A stretch of DNA of 64,000 nucleotides from Streptomyces sp. Ru62 (GTDB lineage Bacteria > Actinomycetota > Actinomycetes > Streptomycetales > Streptomycetaceae). Location of the stretch: positions 1 through 64,000 of the forward strand of contig NZ_PQSU01000016.1 of the NCBI RefSeq assembly GCF_002920615.1. Direction: 5' to 3'. A model generated the notes under the pieces. It was not told the origin of the DNA. It searched no databases and saw nothing but the letters and a program-made list of their open reading frames with translations. The position numbers were made by a program, and so were the translations under genes. Shown piece after piece: positions 26,083 through 33,773 of the stretch (within the stretch, counting starts at the first letter, position 1; every line of letters begins with the position of its first letter).

Positions 26083-26334
26083 ATGGGTCTCGGCGGATGC
26101 ATCATCCTCATCGCCGTGGGGGCCATTCTGACGTTCGCGACCGACTGGCACATGCAGGGCGTCAACCTCACCGTCGTCGGCCTGATCCTGATGGCCGTGG
26201 GCCTGATCGGCGTGGCGACGTTCAGCGGAATAGCCCGCCGCCGCCGCGTGGTGGTCCCGCCGACGACCCCGGTGGTGGAGGAAGAACCCCGCCACCACCG
26301 CGTCGACGGCTACTCCGACGGCTACGGCGTCTGA
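26083..26334 (+). CDS. Small DUF6458-type membrane protein
   Basis: This is an 83-residue protein with two hydrophobic helices (GLGGCIILIAVGAILTFA and NLTVVGLILMAVGLIGVATF), a short loop containing DWHMQG between them, then a basic RRRR patch and an acidic/His C-terminus (EEEPRHHRVDGYSDGYGV). It matches the small actinobacterial DUF6458 family of unknown function. GGGGAGG precedes the ATG. A terminator hairpin begins at the last base of its stop codon. Confidence 0.85.
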   Translation: MGLGGCIILIAVGAILTFATDWHMQGVNLTVVGLILMAVGLIGVATFSGIARRRRVVVPPTTPVVEEEPRHHRVDGYSDGYGV

Positions 26335-26373
26335 CGGCTGAACCCACCTGCGCCTGAAGGTGGGTTCAGCCGT
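26334..26373. terminator. Terminator starting at the DUF6458 stop codon
   Basis: A 16-bp stem (26334-26349 with 26358-26373) has an 8-nt loop, followed by CGTTTCC. It separates two convergent genes and begins at the A of TGA. Confidence 0.85.
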
Positions 26374-26404
26374 TTCCCGGCAAGGTGCCCGCCGGCCGCG
26401 CCGC

Positions 26405-28240
26405 TCAGCCCCGCCCGGGGACGGTGTCGTCCATCCCGGCCAGCACCAGCGGCAGGCGGTCCGCCCCGCTCTCCGTGAGGCGGACCGGGACGCCCCAGTC
26501 CTGCTGGTGGACGTGGCAGGCCGGGTATGCGTTGGCCGGGTCGTCGTCGCAGGACGCCGCCATCGCGGAGACGTGCAGGACGCCCTCCGTGACGGCCGGG
26601 TTCAGTTCCAGTTCACGGGACAGGTCGGTGTCCGCTCCCTCGCCCTTGAGCAGCAGCTCGGGCGGGGTGGCGGAGACCAGCAGCCGGGTCGAGGGGCCGT
26701 AGCGCGTGTCGAGCTTCTGGCCGGCCGGGGCCTGGAAGATCACGTCCAGGCGCAGCCCGCCGGGGACGACCTCGGTCGCGGCACGCTGGGTGCGGTGGGC
26801 GACCGACTCCACCCGCACCGCCTCCTCCGGCAGCCGCAGCCGGGTCAGCCGGTGCCGGGCCGACTCCACGACCACGATGTCCTCACCGACCAGGACGGCG
26901 TCGCTGGGCTCGCGCAGGTCGGTGGCGAGCGTGGTGACCTCGCCGGTCGCCGGGTCGTAGCGGCGCAGGGCGTGGTTGTAGGTGTCGGCGACGGCGACCG
27001 AGCCGTCCGGCAGGGCGGTGACGCCCAGCGGGTGCTGGAGCAGGGCCTGGCCGGCGTCGCCGTCCCGGTGGCCGAAGTCGAACAGACCGGTGCCGACGGC
27101 GGTGTGCACCTGCCCGTCGAGGGCGACCCAGCGCAGCGCGCTCGTCTCGGAGTCGGCGAGCCAGAGCCGGTCGGCGGTGGCCGCGAGACCGGAGGGCTGC
27201 GCGAACCAGGCCTCGGCCGCGGGCCCGTCCACCAGGCCCTCGTTGGTGGTGCCGGCCGCCACGGCGACCGTGCCGTCGGCCGGGTCGTACGTCCACAGCT
27301 GGTGGACGCCCGCCATCGCGATCCACACCCTGCCGCCGAAGACCGCCACGTCCCACGGAGAGGAGAGGTCCACCTCGCGGGCCGGGCCGGAGGTCGCCGA
27401 GCCCTGCCACCACTGCTTGCCGGTGCCCGCCAGGGTGGTCACCTCGCCCGTGGCCGGGTCCAGGCGGCGCAGGGCGTGGTTGACGGTGTCGGCAACCACC
27501 ACCGAGCCGTCGTCGAGGAGGGCGAGGCCCTGCGGCTCGTTGAAGGACGCCTCCCCCGGACCGCCGTCGGCGAATCCGCGCGTACCGGAGCCGATGCGCC
27601 GTACGACGGTCTCGGCGTCCTCGGCCAGCTCCACCAGCTGGTGCCGGGTGGTGTCGCTGACCAGGAAGGTGCCGGACGGCAGCAGCAGCGCCTTGCCCGG
27701 GAAGCGCAGCACCGTCGGCTCCGGTTCCGGTGCGACGTACGGCCCGTCACCGCGGCGCAGGGTGCCCTTGGCCCCGTGCTCCGCCTCCAGCTCGGTCACC
27801 AGCCGCTCGATGGCGTGCACATGCCCCTCGCCCGCGTGCTGCGCGACGACGTACCCCTCGGGGTCGATCACCACGAGCGTCGGCCAGGCGCGCACCGCGT
27901 ACTGCTTCCAGGTGGCCAGCTCGGGGTCGTCCAGGACCGGGTGGGCCACGCCGTAGCGCTCCACGGCGTCCACGACCGCCTGGTGCTCCGCCTCGTGCAC
28001 GAACTTCGGCGAGTGCACCCCGATCACCACGAGGGTGTCCCGGTGCTTCTCCTCCAGCTCGCGCAGCTCGTCCAGGACGTGCAGGCAGTTGATGCAGCAG
28101 AAGGTCCAGAAGTCCAGGACGACTATGCGTCCGCGCAGGTCGGCGAGGGTGTACTGCTGGTCTCCCGTGTTCAGCCAGCCGCCCTTGCCGATCAGCTCGG
28201 GGGCGCGGACTCGGGCGCGTCGGGGTGCGGAGTCGGTCAT
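26405..28240 (-). CDS. Thioredoxin-like/NHL-repeat protein (NHLRC2-like)
   Basis: This is a 611-residue protein. The N-terminal thioredoxin fold (about 15-150) has FWTFCCINC, giving a CxxC at C49-C52, and the cis-Pro loop RAWPTLVV. An NHL beta-propeller follows (repeats such as PQGLALLDDGSVVVADTVNHALRRLD and PLGVTALPDGSVAVADTYNHALRRYD), then a C-terminal beta domain. The same three-part order occurs in animal NHLRC2 and its bacterial relatives, whose role is still poorly defined. There is no signal peptide, so it should be cytoplasmic. The C-terminal segment has a Cys pair (SCDDD; PACHVHQ). Confidence 0.9.
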   Translation of the reverse strand: MTDSAPRRARVRAPELIGKGGWLNTGDQQYTLADLRGRIVVLDFWTFCCINCLHVLDELRELEEKHRDTLVVIGVHSPKFVHEAEHQAVVDAVERYGVAHPVLDDPELATWKQYAVRAWPTLVVIDPEGYVVAQHAGEGHVHAIERLVTELEAEHGAKGTLRRGDGPYVAPEPEPTVLRFPGKALLLPSGTFLVSDTTRHQLVELAEDAETVVRRIGSGTRGFADGGPGEASFNEPQGLALLDDGSVVVADTVNHALRRLDPATGEVTTLAGTGKQWWQGSATSGPAREVDLSSPWDVAVFGGRVWIAMAGVHQLWTYDPADGTVAVAAGTTNEGLVDGPAAEAWFAQPSGLAATADRLWLADSETSALRWVALDGQVHTAVGTGLFDFGHRDGDAGQALLQHPLGVTALPDGSVAVADTYNHALRRYDPATGEVTTLATDLREPSDAVLVGEDIVVVESARHRLTRLRLPEEAVRVESVAHRTQRAATEVVPGGLRLDVIFQAPAGQKLDTRYGPSTRLLVSATPPELLLKGEGADTDLSRELELNPAVTEGVLHVSAMAASCDDDPANAYPACHVHQQDWGVPVRLTESGADRLPLVLAGMDDTVPGRG

Positions 28241-28283
28241 GGCTCCAAGGGTGCCACCTGACGCCGGCAGCCGTTCCGGCGCC

Positions 28284-28310
28284 TGTGGACAACCCGGTCC
28301 CGGTGGACAA
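28284..28310 (-). promoter_or_regulatory. Pair of DnaA-box-like 9-mers
   Basis: The complement of 28284-28292 is TTGTCCACA, the Streptomyces DnaA-box consensus. The complement of 28302-28310 is TTGTCCACC, one mismatch, in the same orientation and 18 bp away. They lie upstream of the thioredoxin/NHL gene. Function is unproven. Confidence 0.4.
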
Positions 28311-28350
28311 CGCGGGCCGCGGTGCGGCTCGCCCCTGACCGGCGCGGCCG

Positions 28351-29205
28351 TCAGTCCTGGTGGACCACGTTCCGGCCGGTGCCGCCGGAGAGCGTGTCCC
28401 GGCCCGGGCCGCCGGAGAGCCGGTCGTTCCCGCTGTTGCCGTACAGCTTGTCGTTGCCGCTGTTGCCGTACAGGACGTCGTCGCCCTTGCCGCCGTACAG
28501 GGTGTCGTCGCCGGTACCGCCGGTGATCGTGTCGTTGCCGTCGTCACCGGCCAGGTACTGCGCACCGGCGCCGCCGTGCAGCGTGTCGTCGCCCTTGCCG
28601 CCCTGCACGATGTTGTCGCCGCCGCTCGCGTCGGCCGTGTCGTTCCCGTCGCCGCCCCAGGCCAGGCCCTCCTTGCCGACCGTGAGCCGGTCATTGCCCG
28701 CGTCGCCCGAGACGTAGGCGCCGTCGAGGCGGCCGGAGCCGGTCGCCTTGTCGTTGCCGGAGCCCAGGGAGATCTGGGCGTAGTAGTAGATCTGGTCGGT
28801 GGCGTTCTTGTACGCGAGGGTGTCGTCGCGGTCGCCGAGGTTCACGATCAGGGCGGCGTACGGGTCCCGGCCGTCGAGGCTGGTGACCGTGCAGGAGACC
28901 TTCGTGCGGTCCGCGCCGTCCGGGTGGGCGCAGCCGTGGCCGGGCTTGATCGTGACGGTGTCGTCGATCACGTAGGTGATGCCGGTGCGGTCGGCGGTGA
29001 GCGACGCGGTGACGGTGGCCTTGTTGATCTGGCCGGGGGCGGCCTTGTAGGTGAGCTGCCAGTCGTACTGGTTGACCTCGGCGGTGGCGGGCGAGGTGGC
29101 CGCCACCGCGGTGCCGGACAGGGCGAACGGCACGGCCAGGGCGGCGGCCGTGCCGACGGCCAGGGCGAGCGCGCGGACGGGTCGGCGGTGGGTGCGAGCG
29201 GACAT
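28351..29205 (-). CDS. Secreted RTX-type calcium-binding repeat protein
   Basis: This is a 284-residue protein. A Sec-type signal peptide (RALALAVGTAAALAVPFALSG, cleavage near AVA-A) is followed by about 125 residues without repeats, then about nine glycine/aspartate nonapeptides (GGKGDDTLH, GGTGDDTLY, GNSGNDKLY, GGPGRDTLS) that form a calcium-binding beta roll. Classic RTX proteins leave Gram-negative cells by type I secretion and carry C-terminal signals; this one has an N-terminal signal and no T1SS genes nearby. The ligand or activity is unknown; the first half holds two Cys (GHGCAHPDG; VSCTVTS). Confidence 0.9.
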   Translation of the reverse strand: MSARTHRRPVRALALAVGTAAALAVPFALSGTAVAATSPATAEVNQYDWQLTYKAAPGQINKATVTASLTADRTGITYVIDDTVTIKPGHGCAHPDGADRTKVSCTVTSLDGRDPYAALIVNLGDRDDTLAYKNATDQIYYYAQISLGSGNDKATGSGRLDGAYVSGDAGNDRLTVGKEGLAWGGDGNDTADASGGDNIVQGGKGDDTLHGGAGAQYLAGDDGNDTITGGTGDDTLYGGKGDDVLYGNSGNDKLYGNSGNDRLSGGPGRDTLSGGTGRNVVHQD

Positions 29206-29313
29206 GGTGAGCCTCCGAGAGGAACGGGCGGGCTGTTCGGCCGGCTTCCGCCGGCTCCCGCACCGTTCGACCCGGGGGTGGTCCTACTGGTTGGGCAACA
29301 CCGTTGGAACGAC

Positions 29314-29357
29314 CGGAAGTTCATCCACGGAACACCTGGTGTCCCGGTGGTTTCCGG
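29314..29357 (-). terminator. Hairpin after the cupin gene
   Basis: CCGGAA/TTCCGG ends enclose a CCAC/GTGG inner stem (29314-29357) immediately downstream of the minus-strand cupin stop codon. The stem is interrupted, so strength is moderate. Confidence 0.5.
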
Positions 29358-29364
29358 CGTCCCG

Positions 29365-29751
29365 TCAGGAGAGCGCGTGACCCGTGGTCGCGTCCACATG
29401 GCCGGGAACGTCCTCGTGCCGGTCGCCGACGGTCAGTGTCCCGGTGGGCTCGAAGAGCAGGATCTCGGTGGGCACGGGCGCGTACGGCTTGTGTTCGGTG
29501 CCGCGCGGGACGGTGAACACCGACCCCTTGGGCAGGACCACCGTGCGTTCGCCGGCCGGCTCGCGCAGGCCGATGTGCAGTTCGCCGGAGAGGACCAGGA
29601 AGAACTCGTCGGTGTGTTCGTGCGCGTGCCAGAGGTGTTCGCCCTCCACCTTCGCCACGCGGACGTCGTAGTCGTTGACGGCGGTGACGATGCGGGGACT
29701 CCACTGCTCGGAGAAGGAGGCGAGGGCCGCGTCCAGGGAGATCGGTTCCAT
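29365..29751 (-). CDS. Single-domain cupin
   Basis: This is a 128-residue protein from ATG 29751. The cupin motif 1 metal site is HLWHAHEHTDEFFLVLSGEL (His, His, Glu), and motif 2 is VPRGTEHKPYAPVP (His). There is no signal peptide. Small cupins of this type bind a divalent metal; some are isomerases or dioxygenases, others are regulators. It is transcribed divergently from a GlxA-type AraC regulator 51 nt away, and the regulator probably controls it. Confidence 0.9.
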   Translation of the reverse strand: MEPISLDAALASFSEQWSPRIVTAVNDYDVRVAKVEGEHLWHAHEHTDEFFLVLSGELHIGLREPAGERTVVLPKGSVFTVPRGTEHKPYAPVPTEILLFEPTGTLTVGDRHEDVPGHVDATTGHALS

Positions 29752-29802
29752 GCGCTCATCGTGGGGGGTGACGGAGCGCCGCACGAGTGCTAGGAATCGC
29801 AT

Positions 29803-30855
29803 ATGCCGCAAGGATCCTCTCACCGTGTCGTGCTGGTGGTCGACGAGAACTCCAACCCCTTCGAGATGAGCTGTGCCATCGAGGTCTTCGGGCTGCCACG
29901 GCCCGAGCTGGGGCGGGACCTGTACGACTTCCGGCTGTGCGCGGCCGAGCCGCACACCCGGATGCGGGACGGTTTCTTCACGCTCGGTGGTGTCGCCGGT
30001 CTGGAGGCCGCCGAGGAGGCCGACACGCTGATCGTGCCGAACCGCCCGGACACCGAGGTCCCGCGCGCCAAGCGCGTCCTGGACGTCGTACGCCGGGCAC
30101 ACGCGCGTGGCGCGCGCCTCGTCGGCTTCTGCTCGGGCGCGTTCACGATCGCGGAGGCCGGGCTGCTGGACGGGCGCCGTGCGGCCTGTCACTGGATGTG
30201 GGCAAAGGCCTTCCGGTCCCGCTTCCCCGAGGTCCGACTGGAACCGGACGTGCTCTTCGTGGACGACGGCGACATCCTCACCGCCTCCGGCAGTGCCTCC
30301 GCGCTCGACCTCGGCCTGCACCTGGTCCGCCGGGACCACGGCGCGGAGATCGCCAACCACGTCTCCCGGCGGCTCGTCTTCGCCGCGCACCGGGACGGCG
30401 GGCAGCGGCAGTTCGTGGAGCGGCCGGTGCCCGACGTGCCCGACGAGTCCCTCGGCCCGCTGCTGGCGTGGGCGCAGGAACGGCTGGGCGAGCCGTTGAC
30501 GGTCGCCGACCTGGCGTCCCGCGCGGCGGTCAGCCCCGCCACGCTGCACCGGCGCTTCCGCAGCCAGCTGGGCACGACCCCGCTGGCCTGGCTCACCGCG
30601 GAGCGGGTGGCCCTGGCGTGCCGGCTGATCGAACGGGGTGAGGAGCGGCTGGACGTCGTGGCGGCGCGCAGCGGCCTGGGGACGGCGGCCAATCTGCGGG
30701 CGCGGCTGCGGCGGGAGACGGGGCTGAGCCCCTCGGAGTACCGCAGGCGGTTCGGTGCGGTGCCCGCAGTGGGTACGGCCGGTGGGACGCACCGGTCACA
30801 GGACCGGGTCAGGGCGGCGGGGACGGGTCCGGTTCCGCGGTCGCCCGCGATCTGA
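29803..30855 (+). CDS. GlxA-type AraC regulator (DJ-1/PfpI plus HTH)
   Basis: This is a 350-residue protein. The N-terminal DJ-1/PfpI-like domain has the nucleophile-elbow Cys in GFCSGAFTIAEAG and a His in AACHWMWAKAF. The C-terminal AraC double HTH spans about 225-325 (LTVADLASRAAVSPATLHRRFR; GTTPLAWL; RLDVVAARSGLGTAANLRARLRR). GlxA-family proteins respond to small metabolites and usually regulate a neighbouring operon, here probably the divergent cupin. GTGACG (29768-29773) and TAGGAA (29791-29796), spacer 17, put the start near the ATG, so the mRNA may be leaderless. The 3' end overlaps the convergent gene by 47 nt. Confidence 0.94.
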   Translation: MPQGSSHRVVLVVDENSNPFEMSCAIEVFGLPRPELGRDLYDFRLCAAEPHTRMRDGFFTLGGVAGLEAAEEADTLIVPNRPDTEVPRAKRVLDVVRRAHARGARLVGFCSGAFTIAEAGLLDGRRAACHWMWAKAFRSRFPEVRLEPDVLFVDDGDILTASGSASALDLGLHLVRRDHGAEIANHVSRRLVFAAHRDGGQRQFVERPVPDVPDESLGPLLAWAQERLGEPLTVADLASRAAVSPATLHRRFRSQLGTTPLAWLTAERVALACRLIERGEERLDVVAARSGLGTAANLRARLRRETGLSPSEYRRRFGAVPAVGTAGGTHRSQDRVRAAGTGPVPRSPAI

Positions 30856-31315
30856 CCTGCTCGCCCCAGGCGTCCGACAGCGCCTTCGGGACCTTCGCCG
30901 TCAGGCCCCCCTCCTCGGTGAAGGCGAGCCCCCGGACGTACGCGCTGCTGCCGCAGCCGTCGGTCCAGTGGGTGAGCCGTGCGTCGACGGAGGTGTCGAT
31001 GACCGGCCGTTGCTCACCCTCGCGGGTGACCCGGAAGCGGATCGGGCCGGAGGCGGGGCCGACGTCACGCGGCAGCGGGAGGCTCACGTCCGTGATCCGC
31101 TCCCGGCGCAGTGTGCCCTCCGCGCACTCGCCCCGCGCGCACAGCTCGTAGGAGCCGCCGGTGAGATCACCGTATCCCCGGTGGTCGAACAGCACGCCGA
31201 CGCCGGAGACGACGTCATAGCCGGCGCACGGCTCCCCGTACGAACACCCGGAGCCGGCCGCGAGCAGGGCGGCCCCGACGGTCAGCAGACCTGCCCGCCT
31301 GATCGGTCTCACCAC
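30809..31315 (-). CDS. Putative secreted lipoprotein, unknown function
   Basis: This is a 168-residue protein from GTG 31315, 7 nt after GGAGGGG (a second GTG at 31312 is possible). A short basic N-terminus (VVRPIRRAG) and hydrophobic stretch (LLTVGAALLAAG) end at SGC, a weak lipobox because the -3 residue is Gly. Cysteines in CSYGEPCAGYD, ELCARGECAEG and TDGCGSS probably form disulfides outside the cell. I recognise no domain. Its stop codon lies inside the convergent glxA-type gene. Confidence 0.75.
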   Translation of the reverse strand: MVRPIRRAGLLTVGAALLAAGSGCSYGEPCAGYDVVSGVGVLFDHRGYGDLTGGSYELCARGECAEGTLRRERITDVSLPLPRDVGPASGPIRFRVTREGEQRPVIDTSVDARLTHWTDGCGSSAYVRGLAFTEEGGLTAKVPKALSDAWGEQVRSRATAEPDPSPPP

Positions 31316-31394
31316 TTCTGGTCCCCTCCGCGGCCCTTCGGGCCGACCTGACGAACCGGCACAGCCTGTGACGATCGGCACGCGCCGGGGAAGC

Positions 31395-31898
31395 ATGACC
31401 CGTATGAGATTCCTCGTGCGCGACCGGATCCTCGGCATCGGTGACGACTGGTGGATCGAGGACGAACAGGGCCGGAAGGTGTTCCTCGTCGACGGCAAGG
31501 CGATGCGCCTGCGGGACACCTTCGAGCTGAAGGACACCGAGGGCCGGGTCCTGATCGACATCCACCAGAAGATGTTCGCCCTGCGCGACACCATGCTGAT
31601 CGAACGCGACGGCGAGCCCCTGGCCAGGATCCGGCGCAAGCGGCTGTCCCTGCTGCGCAACCACTACCGGGTCTCCCTGGTGGACGGCACCGAACTCGAC
31701 GTCAGCGGAAAGATCCTGGACCGCGAGTTCGCCGTCGAGTACGACGGCGAACTCCTCGCCGTCATCTCCCGCCGCTGGCTGAGCATCCGCGACACGTACG
31801 GCGTGGACGTCGTACGGGAGGACGCCGACCCGGCGCTGCTGATCGCGGTGGCGGTGTGCGTGATCCACCTCGCCGAGAAGGAGGGGGAGGAGGACTGA
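31395..31898 (+). CDS. LURP-one-related family protein
   Basis: This is a 167-residue protein from ATG 31395, with GGGGAA just upstream; ATG 31404 is an alternative. It is a beta-rich tubby-like fold: FLVRDRILGIGDDWWIEDEQG, FLVDGKAMRLRDTFELKD, IHQKMFALRDTMLIERDG, SRRWLSIRDTYGVDV, then a C-terminal hydrophobic helix ALLIAVAVCVIHLAEK. This is the LURP-one/DUF567 family, structurally related to scramblases and tubby proteins. Bacterial function is unknown. It converges with the nitrilase gene, with only 5 nt between stop codons. Confidence 0.93.
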   Translation: MTRMRFLVRDRILGIGDDWWIEDEQGRKVFLVDGKAMRLRDTFELKDTEGRVLIDIHQKMFALRDTMLIERDGEPLARIRRKRLSLLRNHYRVSLVDGTELDVSGKILDREFAVEYDGELLAVISRRWLSIRDTYGVDVVREDADPALLIAVAVCVIHLAEKEGEED

Positions 31899-31903
31899 CG
31901 GGG

Positions 31904-32704
31904 CTAGCTCGGGCGCCGGGGCGGTTCCAGACCCAGCACCCGGTCCTTGAGCGCCGGGAACTGTTCGCGGGTCGCGGCGACCTTCGCCGGGTCCAGGTCG
32001 ACCGTGAGGACCTCTTCTCCGGGGCCGGCCTCGGCGAGCACCTCACCCCACGGATCCACCACGATCGAGTGACCCGCCTGCGGAACTCCGGCGTGGGTCC
32101 CGGCCGTTCCACAGGCGAGCACGAACGCCTGGTTCTCCACCGCCCGCGCCTTGGCCAGCAGCGTCCAGTGCGCGCGTCGCCGCTCGGGCCAGCCCGCCGG
32201 GATCACCAGCGTCTCGGCACCGGCGTCGACCAGACCGCGGAAGAGTTCGGGGAAACGGAGGTCGTAGCAGGTGGCCAGGCCGAGCGTCGTCTCCGGCAGC
32301 CGGGCCGTCACCAGGTCCCGGCCCGCGCCCATCAGCACCGCCTCGCCCTTGTCGAAGCCGAAGCGGTGGATCTTGCGGTAGGCCGCGACCAGGTCACCGG
32401 AGGGGGAGAAGAGGAGAGACGTGTTGTAGAGGGTCCCGTCAGGGTCCCGCTCGGGAAGGGAGCCGGCGTGCAGCCACACACCCGCGTCGCTCGCCGCCTT
32501 GGCCATCGCTTCGTACGTCGGCCCTTCGAGCGGCTCGGCCGCACGGCCGAACTCCTCGAAGGCGAAGGCGCCGGTGGTCCACAGTTCGGGCAGGACGACG
32601 AGGTCGGCGCCGCTCTGCTCCCGCACCAGCGCGGCCACGCGCCGGCGCCGGGAGTCGACCGGTTCGCCCTCGTCCACGGAGATCTGGATCAGCGAGGCGC
32701 GCAC
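31904..32704 (-). CDS. Carbon-nitrogen hydrolase (nitrilase superfamily, Nit2-like)
   Basis: This is a 266-residue protein from GTG 32704 (an upstream ATG at 32755 lacks a ribosome site). The Glu-Lys-Cys triad is clear: Glu in VVLPELWTTG, Lys in YRKIHRFGFDKGE, Cys in LATCYDLRFPELF. The RFPELFR motif and the WPERRRAHW segment resemble omega-amidase/Nit2-type enzymes, which hydrolyse 2-oxo-acid omega-amides or deaminated glutathione-like by-products. The exact substrate is not fixed by sequence. It is divergent from the mycothiol-dependent isomerase-type gene. Confidence 0.93.
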   Translation of the reverse strand: MRASLIQISVDEGEPVDSRRRRVAALVREQSGADLVVLPELWTTGAFAFEEFGRAAEPLEGPTYEAMAKAASDAGVWLHAGSLPERDPDGTLYNTSLLFSPSGDLVAAYRKIHRFGFDKGEAVLMGAGRDLVTARLPETTLGLATCYDLRFPELFRGLVDAGAETLVIPAGWPERRRAHWTLLAKARAVENQAFVLACGTAGTHAGVPQAGHSIVVDPWGEVLAEAGPGEEVLTVDLDPAKVAATREQFPALKDRVLGLEPPRRPS

Positions 32705-32887
32705 ACTACCACCGTCCTGGCATTCGAGTCGTCCACACGGGCCTACGATCGTCACACGAAAGCACTGCCGGGGTGCCTTTCAGCAGCGTAACTTAGCCTC
32801 TCAAGACACCCGCCGAAGTGCAGCCGCCGCCCGCTGGCCATGCCGCCACAACCTGCCCGTGTACCGACCGCCGAGGGGTCCTGTTCC

Positions 32888-33712
32888 GTGAGTCTGCATC
32901 CCACCCTCCAGCCCTACGCCGACGCCTGGACCCACTCCATCGAAGCGATATCCGAGATGGTGCAGTCGCTCGTCGAGGGCGAGTGGAACCGGCGGACACC
33001 CTGCCCCGGCTGGTCGGTGCGGGACATCGTGTCCCATGTGATCGGCCTGGACTGCGAGATGCTCGGCGACCCGCGCCCCATCCACTCCCTGCCGCGCGAC
33101 CTGTTCCACGTCACCACCGAGCACCAGCGCTACATGGAGATGCAGGTCGACGTCCGCCGCCACCACACGGCACCGGAGATGACGGCCGAGCTGGAGTACA
33201 CGGTCATCCGCCGCAACCGCCAGCTGCGGAACGAGGCCCGGGACCCCGGTACCAAGGTGCGCGGGCCGCTGGGCACTGAGATCACCCTGGAACAGGCCTA
33301 CCGCGCCCGGGCGTTCGACGTGTGGGTGCACGAGCAGGACCTGCGCGCGGCCCTCGGCCGCCCCGGCAACCTGGACTCGCCGGGCGCCCACGTCACCCGG
33401 GACGTCCTGCTGGAGGCGCTGCCCAAGGTCGTGGCGCACGACGCGAAAGCCCCGCGCAGCTCGGCGATCGTGTTCGACGTGCACGGCCCGGTCGAGTTCC
33501 TGCGCACGGTCCGCGTCGACATCCAGGGCCGCGGCACCGTGGAGACCGCCCCCGCCCTCGGCCCCGCGGCCACCCTCAGCCTCGACTGGGAGACCTATGT
33601 CCGCCTGGCCTGCGGCCGGGTGAGCCCCGAGGCGGTGGCGGACCGGGTCAAGACGGAGGGCGACCAGGACCTGGCGGCGGCCATCCTGCGCCACTTCGCG
33701 GTGACGCCGTGA
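32888..33712 (+). CDS. Mycothiol-dependent maleylpyruvate isomerase family protein
   Basis: This is a 274-residue protein from GTG 32888 (GAGGGG upstream). The N-terminal DinB/MDMPI helical bundle has WNRRTPCPGWSVRDIVSHVIG (the PCPGW and SHV His motif of the family) and AYRARAFDVWVHEQDLR with a conserved HxxD. The C-terminal MDMPI_C-like domain follows from about residue 190. Family members use mycothiol or act as metal-dependent thiol transferases. The true isomerase belongs to gentisate catabolism, no genes of which are here, so the actual substrate is open. Confidence 0.85.
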   Translation: MSLHPTLQPYADAWTHSIEAISEMVQSLVEGEWNRRTPCPGWSVRDIVSHVIGLDCEMLGDPRPIHSLPRDLFHVTTEHQRYMEMQVDVRRHHTAPEMTAELEYTVIRRNRQLRNEARDPGTKVRGPLGTEITLEQAYRARAFDVWVHEQDLRAALGRPGNLDSPGAHVTRDVLLEALPKVVAHDAKAPRSSAIVFDVHGPVEFLRTVRVDIQGRGTVETAPALGPAATLSLDWETYVRLACGRVSPEAVADRVKTEGDQDLAAAILRHFAVTP

Positions 33713-33726
33713 CGGCACCCGGCGGA

Positions 33727-33764
33727 CCTCCCGGCCCACCGCAGGCGGGTGGGCACGCGGGAGG
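33727..33764. terminator. Bidirectional terminator
   Basis: CCTCCC and GCCCACC (33727-33740) pair with GGTGGGC and GGGAGG (33748-33764), with a small internal loop. It lies between the convergent isomerase-type and MFS genes. Confidence 0.7.
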
Positions 33765-33773
33765 ACACTCGGC

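Noticed and set aside
28351..29205. RTX protein as a pore-forming toxin
   Set aside because: No hydrophobic pore domain, acyltransferase or type I secretion genes; only the calcium-binding repeats are shared.
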